From IMG/VR virus record IMGVR_UViG_3300043436_004263, positions 1-37,998 of that record: a stretch of DNA of 37,998 nt; one strand, given 5' to 3'. Source of the stretch: a virus. Below the pieces are notes generated by a model. That model worked only from the letters and a program-made list of their open reading frames with translations, had not been told where the DNA came from and made no database searches. Positions 16,362-23,776 of the stretch are shown piece after piece. Position numbers and translations under genes: made by a program. Numbering within the stretch: position 1 is the stretch's first letter; each line of letters begins with the position of its first letter.

Positions 16362-17262
16362 TAAAATAGTAAAACAAAAAATTAAATTATTAGAGGAAAC
16401 TCCAAATAAATTAATTGATGAATCTAAAAGAGTAGAATTAAAAGTTTGGAAACAATTACTACCATTAATTAAAGAATTAGAAGTTGATAGTAAGACTGGA
16501 TCAATAATTCAAAGCGATAGCAACATAAATAAAATTGCATCAATTACAGATGCATTTAATAAATATTTAGCCGGTGATGAATATAGAGTTGCAATTAAAA
16601 ATTTCTTAAATGCAATTGATAAAAATGTAAAATTAACTAATGATATTGCTAGGGAAATTGAAAAAGGATTTGAACCAACTGAAGCTCAAACTAGATTAAT
16701 TCAAATTACAAAGCAAAATGCAATTGATGCATTTGTTGGAAGCGGATTAAAGAATAATGTAACTCGTCCATTTTTAGAACAACTAACAGCCAATATTGCA
16801 TCTGGGGCAACACTTACAGACGCGGTAAATAGCTTAGAAAAAATAATAATTGGTGATAAAGAAAATGATGGAAGATTATTAGCGAATACTAAGACAATTG
16901 CAAAAACTGCACAAACAATTGCTAATAGTAGTTATAATGCAGCAATTTATGAATATTTAAATATTGAATGGTTTAGATATGTTGGCGGAGAAATACCGAC
17001 TACTAGAGAATTTTGTAGAAATAGAGAAGGCGGTATATTTCATAAAAAAGAAATTGAAATGTGGGGCGAAGGAAAAAATAGTGCAGGAATAGATGATATT
17101 GAAGATGGAACATGGTCTGGAAGGATTGATGGCACAAATGAAAAAACTATATTTGTTAATAAAGGTGGTTGGGAATGTAGGCATGAATTTGTGCCAATAA
17201 ATAAAGAACAAATACCGGATGAAATAATTCAAAGAGTAAGAAATGAAGGATTTATTGAATAA
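16348..17262 (+). CDS. MuF-like head morphogenesis protein (304 aa)
   Basis: The C-terminal half carries the MuF-type pattern: TTREFCRNREGGIFHKKEI, a glycine-rich loop, then NKGGWECRHEFVPIN. That is, R.fC, a G-containing loop, and GG..C+H...P. The N-terminal half is helical. MuF proteins are minor head proteins packaged near the portal, made next to it in the operon, and some carry toxin domains; here there is no extra C-terminal domain. It overlaps the portal by 14 bases. It probably acts in early capsid assembly. Confidence 0.75.
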   Translation: MASIDKIVKQKIKLLEETPNKLIDESKRVELKVWKQLLPLIKELEVDSKTGSIIQSDSNINKIASITDAFNKYLAGDEYRVAIKNFLNAIDKNVKLTNDIAREIEKGFEPTEAQTRLIQITKQNAIDAFVGSGLKNNVTRPFLEQLTANIASGATLTDAVNSLEKIIIGDKENDGRLLANTKTIAKTAQTIANSSYNAAIYEYLNIEWFRYVGGEIPTTREFCRNREGGIFHKKEIEMWGEGKNSAGIDDIEDGTWSGRIDGTNEKTIFVNKGGWECRHEFVPINKEQIPDEIIQRVRNEGFIE

Positions 17263-17467
17263 AAAATTTATTAAAATAGCTATGCCGGATGGTAAAATAA
17301 AAGAGGCTAATGGATTAGTTAAAAAATATTTATTATCAATTGGCGGAAGAGAATTAATTTTACAACCTATAAATTTTAATTATGAAAATGAAACAAGAAG
17401 AAGCGATGGAATTAGTGAAATTCCTAAATCTAGAAGAGGCAGAAAATCTAGACGAAGCGAAAAATAA
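17243..17467 (+). CDS. Small basic hypothetical protein (74 aa)
   Basis: Starts MKDLLNKKFIKIAMPDGKIK, has a strand-rich middle (LLSIGGRELILQPINFNYEN) and a very basic tail (PKSRRGRKSRRSEK). The last 86 bases overlap the N terminus of the scaffold gene in another frame, and the tail composition partly reflects this overlap. No family is recognised; by position, a small head assembly factor. Confidence 0.5.
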   Translation: MKDLLNKKFIKIAMPDGKIKEANGLVKKYLLSIGGRELILQPINFNYENETRRSDGISEIPKSRRGRKSRRSEK

Positions 17468-18206
17468 ATTTCAAGAAAATTGGATTCAACAAAAAGAATT
17501 AAATTCTAAAATTGGAAAAATAACTGGATCTATTAGTAATGTTACCAGGAAAGCATTTGAACCATTTGGAGTTACATTAAATGAAGATGATTTTAAAGAA
17601 CAAAAAATCGAAGATGTTTTACGTTCTGCATCTGAAAAAGCTAAAATAGAATTTGAAAAACAAAAAGACGAATGGGAAAAAAGAGCTAGTAAAGATGGAT
17701 CAAGTGATTTAATTAAAGAATGGGAAAAAAAATATTCTAATTTAGAGAAAAAATTTAATGAAACAGATTCAGCAAGGCAAGATGCCATTGTTCAATTTGA
17801 TAATTTTAAAATTAAAGTAGAAGAAGAAAAAAAGGAATTAAAAATTAATTCTGTTTTTGAAAAAGAATTCGCATCAATTAAAGTGGATCCAACGATAAAT
17901 CAATTGACTATTAAAGGATTTAAATCTGATTTATCTGAAAAATATATATTTGATTTAGACACTGATGGAAGCGTGATCATTAAAGATAAAAAATCACAGG
18001 AAAGAATTAAATCAACAATTAAGGCTGGTACTTTTTTAGGAATTAATGATGTTTTAATTAAAGAGGCTACTGATGCTGGAATAATTCAAAAAAATCCACA
18101 TGCCGGTAAACCAAATTTAAATAAGTCATTTATTGTTCCTATAGAAAATAATAATAATTCAAATAAACAAAAAGGAGTTAATCCTAGATTTTTTGGAGGA
18201 GTATAA
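17382..18206 (+). CDS. Probable capsid scaffold protein
   Basis: A highly charged protein of 274 aa with a long predicted coiled coil (residues about 20-155, for example KAKIEFEKQKDEWEKRASKD, then FNETDSARQDAIVQFDNFKI). It then has a compact domain (TIKGFKSDLSEKYIFDLDTD) and a Gly/Asn-rich end NPRFFGGV. This composition and its position between the portal/MuF genes and the capsid gene are typical of scaffold proteins of Bacteroidota and Gram-positive siphophages. It has no protease motif. Several ATGs at the start are possible. Confidence 0.75.
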   Translation: MKMKQEEAMELVKFLNLEEAENLDEAKNKFQENWIQQKELNSKIGKITGSISNVTRKAFEPFGVTLNEDDFKEQKIEDVLRSASEKAKIEFEKQKDEWEKRASKDGSSDLIKEWEKKYSNLEKKFNETDSARQDAIVQFDNFKIKVEEEKKELKINSVFEKEFASIKVDPTINQLTIKGFKSDLSEKYIFDLDTDGSVIIKDKKSQERIKSTIKAGTFLGINDVLIKEATDAGIIQKNPHAGKPNLNKSFIVPIENNNNSNKQKGVNPRFFGGV

Positions 18207-18208
18207 TT

Positions 18209-18478
18209 ATGCCAGAATATGAAGGTTATACAGTCACTGTTTCCAATAGAGAAGGAAAGAAATATAAAGCCATAGATGATGATGGTAATGAAGTTCATTT
18301 CGGCGCTTCGGGCTATAGGATTAAACCAGGAACAATTGCAGGGAATTCTTACTGTGCACGTAGTAGTGGCATCGCTTCTGAGAAAGGCTCAGCGAATTGG
18401 TGGGCAAGGCAATTATGGAGTTGTGAAGGTAAAAAATCTATTAATGAAAAACCTTTTTTCGGCAAAATAGAATTATAA
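18209..18478 (+). CDS. Small conserved-looking phage protein near the head genes (89 aa)
   Basis: The sequence MPEYEGYTVTVSNREGKKYK ... NEVHFGASGYRIKPG ... YCARSSGIA ... WWARQLWSCEGKKS follows a pattern seen in small phage proteins: a K.yKA strand, V.FG, an aromatic-Cys-Ala-Arg segment, then W.C.G..S. It may bind a metal through its two cysteines, but this is not shown. It starts two bases after the scaffold stop and is the last gene before a terminator. Function unknown; a head accessory is likely from context. Confidence 0.6.
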   Translation: MPEYEGYTVTVSNREGKKYKAIDDDGNEVHFGASGYRIKPGTIAGNSYCARSSGIASEKGSANWWARQLWSCEGKKSINEKPFFGKIEL

Positions 18479-18502
18479 TTTAATTAAATATTTTAATTAA
18501 TT

Positions 18503-18536
18503 AAAAGCTCGATTAATTCGGGCTTTTATTTTTTAA
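18503..18536 (+). terminator. Intrinsic terminator after the portal-scaffold operon
   Basis: AAAAGCTCGA and TCGGGCTTTT pair over 10 bp with one G-T wobble around the loop TTAAT, then ATTTTTT. It separates the portal-scaffold operon from the capsid gene. Confidence 0.85.
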
Positions 18537-18551
18537 TTTAAAATAAAAAAT

Positions 18552-18559
18552 TATTTTTG
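18552..18559 (+). promoter_or_regulatory. -7 promoter element of the major capsid gene
   Basis: TATTTTTG followed by TAA fits TAnnTTTG and precedes an untranslated leader of about 100 bases in front of the capsid gene. Confidence 0.55.
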
Positions 18560-18607
18560 TAATGCATTAGAGTACATAGTAGTTTGGCGAAACTTTAAAC
18601 GCATTTG

Positions 18608-18639
18608 TAGGTCTAAATTTACTAAACCTAAATTAGTAA
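18608..18639 (+). other. Possible pseudoknot in the capsid mRNA leader
   Basis: TAGGT (18608-18612) can pair with ACCTA (18626-18630). TTACTAA (18619-18625), in the loop, can pair with TTAGTAA (18633-18639). The two stems are arranged as an H-type pseudoknot with a 6-base first loop and a 2-base last loop. The short last loop makes the simultaneous fold uncertain; either hairpin alone is also possible. Confidence 0.35.
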
Positions 18640-18664
18640 TATAACCAAATAAATATTTTTAAAA

Positions 18665-19708
18665 ATGCCTATTTCTTCGATTTTGAGCGAATGTCCTAAT
18701 ATACAAATGGCGCTCAGTGAATTATTTATGGAAGTTGGTCAACGTGAATCGTTGCCTTTTATCGAATTTTTAAATTCGCCTGAAAATGTGAAAATGATTA
18801 AACAAGAAATTTCACCAGGTGGAGGAAAATTAAAAACAGTTGAAGCTCGTTGGATCCAACGTCTACCTGAAACTGTTGTAGAAGAAGGTGAAGATATTCT
18901 CACTTGTACATCAACTAATACCTACGGTGATACAACCACAACGTATACATTAGAATCTTCAGATACGTATATCGCTAGTCAATTAATTAAAGCTGATGAA
19001 ATTGCTCGTCATTGCCAAGCAAATAATGTTTACATTATGGAGGCAATTATGCGATTAATGAATGCGATGGATCGTAAAATTAATTCAGTCGCCGCTACTC
19101 AAGCCGTTGCCGGTATTGGGAATTGGGGTACTGATGTTGAAGATTTCTACACTGTAACTGGTGATTGTCTTACAATTGCTACAATGAATGGGGACACAGA
19201 ACCAAACCCATTTGCCTTGGCTGATATAACTCAGGCGACGCGTATGGCTAATTATCCTGGAGCTCCAATTGCATTTGGTGGACCAGCAATGCAGCGTTAT
19301 GCAAATGCGGTGCAAGCTGGTTGTTGCACCCAATACGGAATTGATTTAGCTACAATTACCGCGCAGAATGGCTTTGGATTCGCTTACGATGCTCGTGTTG
19401 CTGAAGCATTGGGAAGTGTTAATAAAGCGCTTGTAACAACACCAGGTGCAATACAGTGGTTATCGTATAATTTAGCTGGATGGAATGCAAATATGCAACC
19501 AATTGCCGGAGCTAATTATACTAAAACACAAGTAATTACTCCATCTGGCGTTCCGTGCGATTTAACATTAAAAGATGATTGCGGTAATTTATCAGTTGTA
19601 TTAACTACAGTTGGTAAAGTAATTACATTGCCATCAACGATTTATCAAGCTGAAGATAAATATGCAGGTGTTAATTATGTTAACTGTGTGACTATTGTAA
19701 ACCCGTAG
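18665..19708 (+). CDS. Major capsid protein
   Basis: A 347-aa protein forming its own transcription unit, with a promoter, a long structured leader and a terminator. Codon use is richer in G and C than in its neighbours, as for a highly expressed gene. It follows the scaffold, and the segments MRLMNAMDRKINSVAATQAV (a long spine-like helix) and ANYPGAPIAFGGPAMQRYAN suit an HK97-type fold of the Bacteroidota phage type without a cleaved delta domain. The stop codon TAG directly follows the heptamer AAACCCG, and a -1 shift would add 26 residues. Confidence 0.8.
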   Translation: MPISSILSECPNIQMALSELFMEVGQRESLPFIEFLNSPENVKMIKQEISPGGGKLKTVEARWIQRLPETVVEEGEDILTCTSTNTYGDTTTTYTLESSDTYIASQLIKADEIARHCQANNVYIMEAIMRLMNAMDRKINSVAATQAVAGIGNWGTDVEDFYTVTGDCLTIATMNGDTEPNPFALADITQATRMANYPGAPIAFGGPAMQRYANAVQAGCCTQYGIDLATITAQNGFGFAYDARVAEALGSVNKALVTTPGAIQWLSYNLAGWNANMQPIAGANYTKTQVITPSGVPCDLTLKDDCGNLSVVLTTVGKVITLPSTIYQAEDKYAGVNYVNCVTIVNP

Positions 19709-19785
19709 AGGGCTCGCAATTTTTATTATCACAAAGTGATGAAGAATTGTTGAGCCAACTAGGTGACAATTTAGTGTCGGAATAA
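19697..19785 (+). CDS. Predicted -1 frameshift extension of the major capsid protein
   Basis: In the -1 frame after AAACCCG (19699-19705) the reading continues through the 0-frame stop for 26 more codons: VEGSQFLLSQ, then SDEELLSQLGDNLVSE, ending at TAA 19783-19785, two bases before the terminator stem. The product would be a minor 373-aa capsid form with an acidic amphipathic tail, comparable in principle to T7 gp10B. The frame has no start codon of its own, so translation needs frameshifting. Confidence 0.6.
19699..19756 (+). promoter_or_regulatory. -1 programmed frameshift signal (slippery heptamer, stop codon, stem-loop)
   Basis: The heptamer A AAC CCG is in the correct phase (GTA AAC CCG TAG) and has the XXXYYYZ form. 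The 0-frame stop TAG follows at once. After a 5-base spacer, GGCTC (19711-19715) pairs with GAGCC (19752-19756), CAATTTTT (19717-19724) with AAGAATTG (19742-19749, one G-T), and ATCAC with GTGAT around an AAA loop (19728-19740). Confidence 0.65.
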
Positions 19786-19787
19786 TT

Positions 19788-19819
19788 AAATAGGGGATTA
19801 ATGTCCCCTATTTTTTTTT
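19788..19819 (+). terminator. Intrinsic terminator after the capsid gene
   Basis: AAATAGGGGA and TCCCCTATTT pair perfectly over 10 bp around TTAATG and are followed by a run of T's. It begins two bases after the stop of the frameshift extension. Confidence 0.9.
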
Positions 19820-19846
19820 ATATATTTACATTATAAAAAATTAATT

Positions 19847-20896
19847 ATGTGCTATGAATCTTTAGTTGGTTTAAAAGGTTGTGGAGATCAACAACCATCA
19901 ACAGGATTATTTATTGATACATTAGGTATTAACGAATCTTTTTTAGGCCAATTAATTACCGATCAATATGATACAGGCTATGATTTATTTATAGATAAAT
20001 TAGGTTTATCTTATAAAAGAATTAGTAGCGAAATATTAAATAAATTATCTCCAGCTTTAAAAGCTGATACAATAATTGAAAATAGAAGAATTGGGCAATT
20101 ATTAACTAATTATAAAAATTATCAAACGCCTTTGCCAAGTGGCGTTTATGGCGGTATTAGAGTAAGAATAAATCCAAATGAAAATTCATTTTTAAATTTT
20201 TATTTAAGTGATATAACTTTAAATATTGATGATATAAATATTAGTGAAACTATTTATGTATTTGATTTAAATAGAATGAAATTAATTGAATCATTTCTTT
20301 ATGATCAAGGATCTATATCTCAATTCATTGGTAAACAATATAAATCGGCAAAAAGAAAATTAGATTTAGCTATTGTTTATGAACAAAATTTTGATGCTGC
20401 AAAAACAGTAACTAAAAATGGATCTTGTACATCATGTGGAGGAGGAATAAGATATTCGCATATATGTCCATTTGTTGATGCCGTTGGAGTTAATTTATTA
20501 TTTAATAATCAAAATGAAGTTACTTCAGTAAACAACGTAATGTACACTTCTGGAATGAGTATTAATTATAATATTAATTGTGATAGAGAAAGTTTTATTT
20601 GTTCTATTGGCGCAAATATTTCAATGGCATTGGCATATTTAACCGCAATTGAAATATATGATTATGCATTAACAATTAGTCCAAATCAAAGAATTAATAC
20701 ATCGGTAATTATTAATCGAGGACAAAAGCCATTTGCGACAGCCGCAGCTGTCGAAGGTGTTGTGGCAGCAAGAGATATAGCCACAGAAAAATATAACAAT
20801 GAATTAAATAATTTAATTTCAAATATGAGATTGCCAGAAGATAATCATTGCTATGATTGTCGTAAAAATATTAATTACATAGTTTCTCTTCCATAA
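19847..20896 (+). CDS. Virion structural protein, probable head-tail connector region (349 aa)
   Basis: Starts MCYESLVGLKGCGDQ and contains two cysteine pairs: NGSCTSCGGGIRYSHICPF near residue 190 and CYDCRKN near the C terminus. Mixed alpha/beta, with no signal or membrane segment. It is the first gene after the capsid unit, where head-completion proteins are encoded. A weak -7-like TATATTTA is at 19821. No family with a known function is recognised. The next gene starts one base after its stop. Confidence 0.55.
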   Translation: MCYESLVGLKGCGDQQPSTGLFIDTLGINESFLGQLITDQYDTGYDLFIDKLGLSYKRISSEILNKLSPALKADTIIENRRIGQLLTNYKNYQTPLPSGVYGGIRVRINPNENSFLNFYLSDITLNIDDINISETIYVFDLNRMKLIESFLYDQGSISQFIGKQYKSAKRKLDLAIVYEQNFDAAKTVTKNGSCTSCGGGIRYSHICPFVDAVGVNLLFNNQNEVTSVNNVMYTSGMSINYNINCDRESFICSIGANISMALAYLTAIEIYDYALTISPNQRINTSVIINRGQKPFATAAAVEGVVAARDIATEKYNNELNNLISNMRLPEDNHCYDCRKNINYIVSLP

Positions 20897-20897
20897 A

Positions 20898-21497
20898 ATG
20901 GTAACTGTAAAAGAATTAAGTGGCAGAATTGATGAATTAATTGCTGAATGGGAGTCAGGATTTGAACCTTTATTTAGAGCGGTATTTGATATTAAAGGTG
21001 AAATGTTTATTAGAATATTTGGAGAAGGAACTACGAGTGGTTTTAATAGCCAAGGCGTTGATCTACCAACTGTTCCATACTCAATAACACCTATTTATGT
21101 GTCAAAAGTAATTGCAGGAAATAAAGGGACTTTCGCTAGTACAAAAACAAATAAAATCGTAAAAAATAAAAGTAAGAATAGTAAGAGTGTTGGAACTAGG
21201 AAAAATGAAATTAAATCAGCATATTTTCCAGGCGGTTATGCACAATTAAAACAAGCTTTGGGCAAACCTGCATTAGAATTAACTGGATTTTTGCGATCAT
21301 TTTTTTTAAAAGGCGAACCAATTAATGAAGGTTTTGGATCATATATCGTAATTGATGAATCTCAATCAGGTAAAGTTCAAGGCTTAGAAGATAAATATGG
21401 CATAATATTCGATATGACTGAATTTGAATTTGAAAAGTTCATTGAATATCATACAAACTATATTACAGAGTCTATAAATAATAAAATCGGAAATTAA
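20898..21497 (+). CDS. Tail completion/virion morphogenesis-like protein (199 aa)
   Basis: The sequence pattern RIFGEGTTSGFNSQG ... VPYSITPIYVSK ... KSAYFPGGYAQLKQALGKPA, then LELTGFLRSFFLKG, matches the layout of Mu gpG-like/HK97 gp10-like proteins: a glycine-rich strand, P-I-Y-V, a conserved Y/F-P-GGY helix start, and L.G.L..s. Such proteins act at the head-tail neck or tail completion. A basic linker (VKNKSKNSKSVGTRKNE) lies in the middle. It is between the connector-like and tail-terminator-like genes, which supports the call. Confidence 0.6.
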   Translation: MVTVKELSGRIDELIAEWESGFEPLFRAVFDIKGEMFIRIFGEGTTSGFNSQGVDLPTVPYSITPIYVSKVIAGNKGTFASTKTNKIVKNKSKNSKSVGTRKNEIKSAYFPGGYAQLKQALGKPALELTGFLRSFFLKGEPINEGFGSYIVIDESQSGKVQGLEDKYGIIFDMTEFEFEKFIEYHTNYITESINNKIGN

Positions 21498-21499
21498 AA

Positions 21500-22048
21500 A
21501 TGACAATACTTAAAGCGTCAATTGATTATTTAAATAATAAAATAAATCAAGCTAATATTTTCGATCGCATTTATGGATTATGTGAATTAATTAAATCACC
21601 AAATGATAATTTCTGGGGATATTATATTGGCAATGGTCAGTATGAATCGATAAATAATTTTGACGCTAATAACGCTACATTGTTTTGGGCTAAAAGATCA
21701 AATGTTTCAATAATTAAAGTTGATAGTTTAACTACTACAGGTTGCGTTCAAATGTATAAGACAGTATTTCCATTGAATTTATACGTGATAGCTAATAAGA
21801 GCGCTTTAATATGCGATAATGAATCTAGTTCAGATTGGTTGGCAAATGCTATATTTAAATTAATATCTGGAAAAGATCCTATATTTAAAAAAGAGATTTC
21901 TGTTTCATTATTTGAAGTAATTCCAATAGCGTATTCTACTGAAGTAAAGAATATAATTTCAAATTATAATTATGCTACATTAGAAATGAAAATTGATATT
22001 GAAATTATTTCATCATCAAAAGAATCTTGTTATGATTTCTGTATTTAA
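21500..22048 (+). CDS. Probable tail terminator/neck protein (182 aa)
   Basis: A compact alpha/beta protein (MTILKASIDYLNNKINQANI; KVDSLTTTGCVQMYKTVFPL; ATLEMKIDIEIISSSKE), with the size and strand-helix order of siphovirus tail terminator proteins. It starts two bases after the gpG-like gene and ends the head-tail operon. No motif is diagnostic; assignment is by order and size. Confidence 0.45.
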   Translation: MTILKASIDYLNNKINQANIFDRIYGLCELIKSPNDNFWGYYIGNGQYESINNFDANNATLFWAKRSNVSIIKVDSLTTTGCVQMYKTVFPLNLYVIANKSALICDNESSSDWLANAIFKLISGKDPIFKKEISVSLFEVIPIAYSTEVKNIISNYNYATLEMKIDIEIISSSKESCYDFCI

Positions 22049-22062
22049 ATAATAATTAATTT

Positions 22063-22070
22063 TAATTTTG
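22063..22070 (+). promoter_or_regulatory. -7 promoter element of the fibre/lysis operon
   Basis: TAATTTTG followed by TAA fits TAnnTTTG. The ATG is 15 bases downstream, so the leader would be only a few bases, as with the packaging operon promoter at 3247. Confidence 0.55.
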
Positions 22071-22084
22071 TAAAAAATAAAAAT

Positions 22085-23032
22085 ATGGCTGGCGTAAAAA
22101 TCACTGATTTACCAATATTATCAACACCAAATGGCACTGATTTATTTTATATTGTTGATACAACTGGTAATGTATCATGTGCTATTACATTAAATGATTT
22201 AATTAATTCATTTGTTGGATTAATTCCTTATATACATTTAAATGGCACAACTGAAGGTGGACAAGGCCCGGTTACTGGTGTAATTGACTGCGAAGCTGGT
22301 GGTACAAAAGGTGCAAGAATTATTTTTACATATCCAAGTGGAGATATTATTTCATTCGGTGGAGAATATAATGACGGATTTAGTGATTATCCTACTATAA
22401 CATTTTTTAATAATACTAATTCAGAAACTTTGCAATTATATATGCGAGGTGGAGATTTAATTTTATTAAATGAAACATTAGGAACGGGTACGAGCAATAT
22501 AATTCAATCTTTTAGTGCATTTAATACTCTAAGAGTATTATATGGAATAGATGTTAATCAAACACCTGCTCAACCTGGTCCAGACGCCGGTAGACAAGTG
22601 ATTAGTTGGAATAGCCTACCATTTATATCAAATGGTGGTTCAACTTATAAATCTTGGACTCCATTACCGACTCATTATTTTAATGATTCTTGCCAATATA
22701 CTCAAACAGGAACTAATGCTCCAAATGTAGATTCTATATTTGAAACTCAAGTTGGGTTATTAATAGGTAAAACAGTTACGCGTCAATCTGTAGGGCATTA
22801 TCACATTACTTATAACGTTGGGATATATGCAGCATATATGCCGACAAATGCAAACAAAGTCAAAGTTGTTGCTACAAGTGGCATAGATAACGCTGCTTGT
22901 ATTATTGCTGCACAAGCTTCATTAATATCTGCGACAGAAGTTCAGATTTCTGTTTTTACAAGGGGGAATAATGGAAACCTTACAGATGGATTATTAAAAG
23001 GTGCATTTGTAGACGTTTATTGGTACAAGTAA
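22085..23032 (+). CDS. Tail fibre or baseplate-associated adhesion-like protein (315 aa)
   Basis: The N terminus MAGVKITDLPILSTPNGTDL, then FYIVDTTGN, is a recurrent start of Bacteroidota phage fibre and spike proteins (tDLP....D.fyvVD), which forms the virion-anchoring part. The remainder is glycine- and Asn/Thr-rich and strand-rich (GGEYNDGFSDYPTITFFNN; SVGHYHITYNVGIYAAYM), like a trimeric receptor-binding head. No enzymatic motif is visible. It begins a new transcription unit shared with the endolysin, which starts one base after its stop. Confidence 0.6.
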   Translation: MAGVKITDLPILSTPNGTDLFYIVDTTGNVSCAITLNDLINSFVGLIPYIHLNGTTEGGQGPVTGVIDCEAGGTKGARIIFTYPSGDIISFGGEYNDGFSDYPTITFFNNTNSETLQLYMRGGDLILLNETLGTGTSNIIQSFSAFNTLRVLYGIDVNQTPAQPGPDAGRQVISWNSLPFISNGGSTYKSWTPLPTHYFNDSCQYTQTGTNAPNVDSIFETQVGLLIGKTVTRQSVGHYHITYNVGIYAAYMPTNANKVKVVATSGIDNAACIIAAQASLISATEVQISVFTRGNNGNLTDGLLKGAFVDVYWYK

Positions 23033-23033
23033 T

Positions 23034-23486
23034 ATGTATTCAATTTCAGAAAAAGGATTATCATTAATTAAAAGCTATGAAGGGCTTAAATTAGAGGCAT
23101 ATTTATGTCCAGCAAAAGTGTGGACAATTGGCTATGGTTCTACATTTTATTTAAATAATTCTAGAGTAAAACAAGGCGATAAATTAAATTCAATAAATGA
23201 AGCTAATTCATTATTACTTCATTCATTAAAAAATTATGAAGCTTGTGTAATTGCTGGAATTAAAAATACTAACATAAATCAAAATCAATTTGATGCTTTA
23301 GTATCATTTACATATAATGTTGGATGCGCTGCTTTTATTAGATCTACGCTACTTAAATTAATTTTAATAAATCCAAATAATGAATTAATTAAAAATGAAT
23401 TAATTAAGTGGAATAAAGGTGGTGGTAAAGTATTGCCAGGATTGACAAAGAGAAGAGAGTCGGAAATTAAACTTTACTTCTCTTAA
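23034..23486 (+). CDS. Endolysin, GH24 lysozyme (muramidase)
   Basis: Hydrolyses the bonds between N-acetylmuramic acid and N-acetylglucosamine of peptidoglycan at lysis. The N-terminal catalytic motif is SYEGLKLEAYLCPAKVWTIG, with Glu16, Cys25 and Thr31 in the E-8aa-(D/C)-5aa-T spacing of P22/R21-type lysozymes. The second motif QNQFDALVSFTYNVG and the C-terminal LPGLTKRRESEIKLY are also typical. The length of 150 aa is standard. No signal peptide or SAR segment is seen, so a holin is needed for export. Confidence 0.93.
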   Translation: MYSISEKGLSLIKSYEGLKLEAYLCPAKVWTIGYGSTFYLNNSRVKQGDKLNSINEANSLLLHSLKNYEACVIAGIKNTNINQNQFDALVSFTYNVGCAAFIRSTLLKLILINPNNELIKNELIKWNKGGGKVLPGLTKRRESEIKLYFS

Positions 23487-23569
23487 TTTTTTTTATTGAT
23501 CTAAAAAAATAACTGTAATTTTTTTAGTTAGTATTGAAACAATAATTAGCAAATTGAATATAACTAAAT

Positions 23570-23776
23570 ATGATTGATGCTAATAAATACAAGAAACTAT
23601 TTAAAATAATTCTAGAATATTGGAATTATACAATGGGTAGTTTAATAATGTTATCATCATTAATTTTATTAAGCTTTGGTAAAATAGATAAAGAAACATT
23701 TTATATGATCTTTGGCGCTATTGCAACAATTGGTTGGTTACCTAATAAAAGAAAGGAGCAGAAAAATGACAGCTAA
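23570..23776 (+). CDS. Holin candidate (68 aa, two membrane segments)
   Basis: Hydrophobic segments at residues about 20-40 (YTMGSLIMLSSLILLSFG) and 44-58 (FYMIFGAIATIGWLP), separated by a short charged turn, and a basic C-terminal tail NKRKEQKNDS. This is the two-helix layout of class II holins. It directly follows the endolysin. The homology family is not recognised, and a role as antiholin or pinholin cannot be excluded. The leader between them (23487-23569) contains an AT-only dyad, TAAAAAAAT/ATTTTTTTA. Confidence 0.6.
   Translation: MIDANKYKKLFKIILEYWNYTMGSLIMLSSLILLSFGKIDKETFYMIFGAIATIGWLPNKRKEQKNDS

Noticed and set aside
18276-18470. Alternative plus-strand frame overlapping the 89-aa gene before the capsid
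   Set aside because: It is fully nested in the 18209-18478 gene, whose motif pattern and start position two bases after the scaffold stop are convincing. The nested frame has no leader.
19709-19787. Sequence after the capsid stop read in the 0 frame as stop-codon readthrough
   Set aside because: The 0 frame after TAG continues only 13 codons before TGA. The -1 frame is the one that is open, so frameshifting rather than readthrough is proposed.
23498-23530. AT-only dyad after the endolysin considered as a terminator
   Set aside because: The stem has only A-T pairs (TAAAAAAAT/ATTTTTTTA) and would be weak. Such dyads arise often in this composition, so it is mentioned with the holin entry rather than called.
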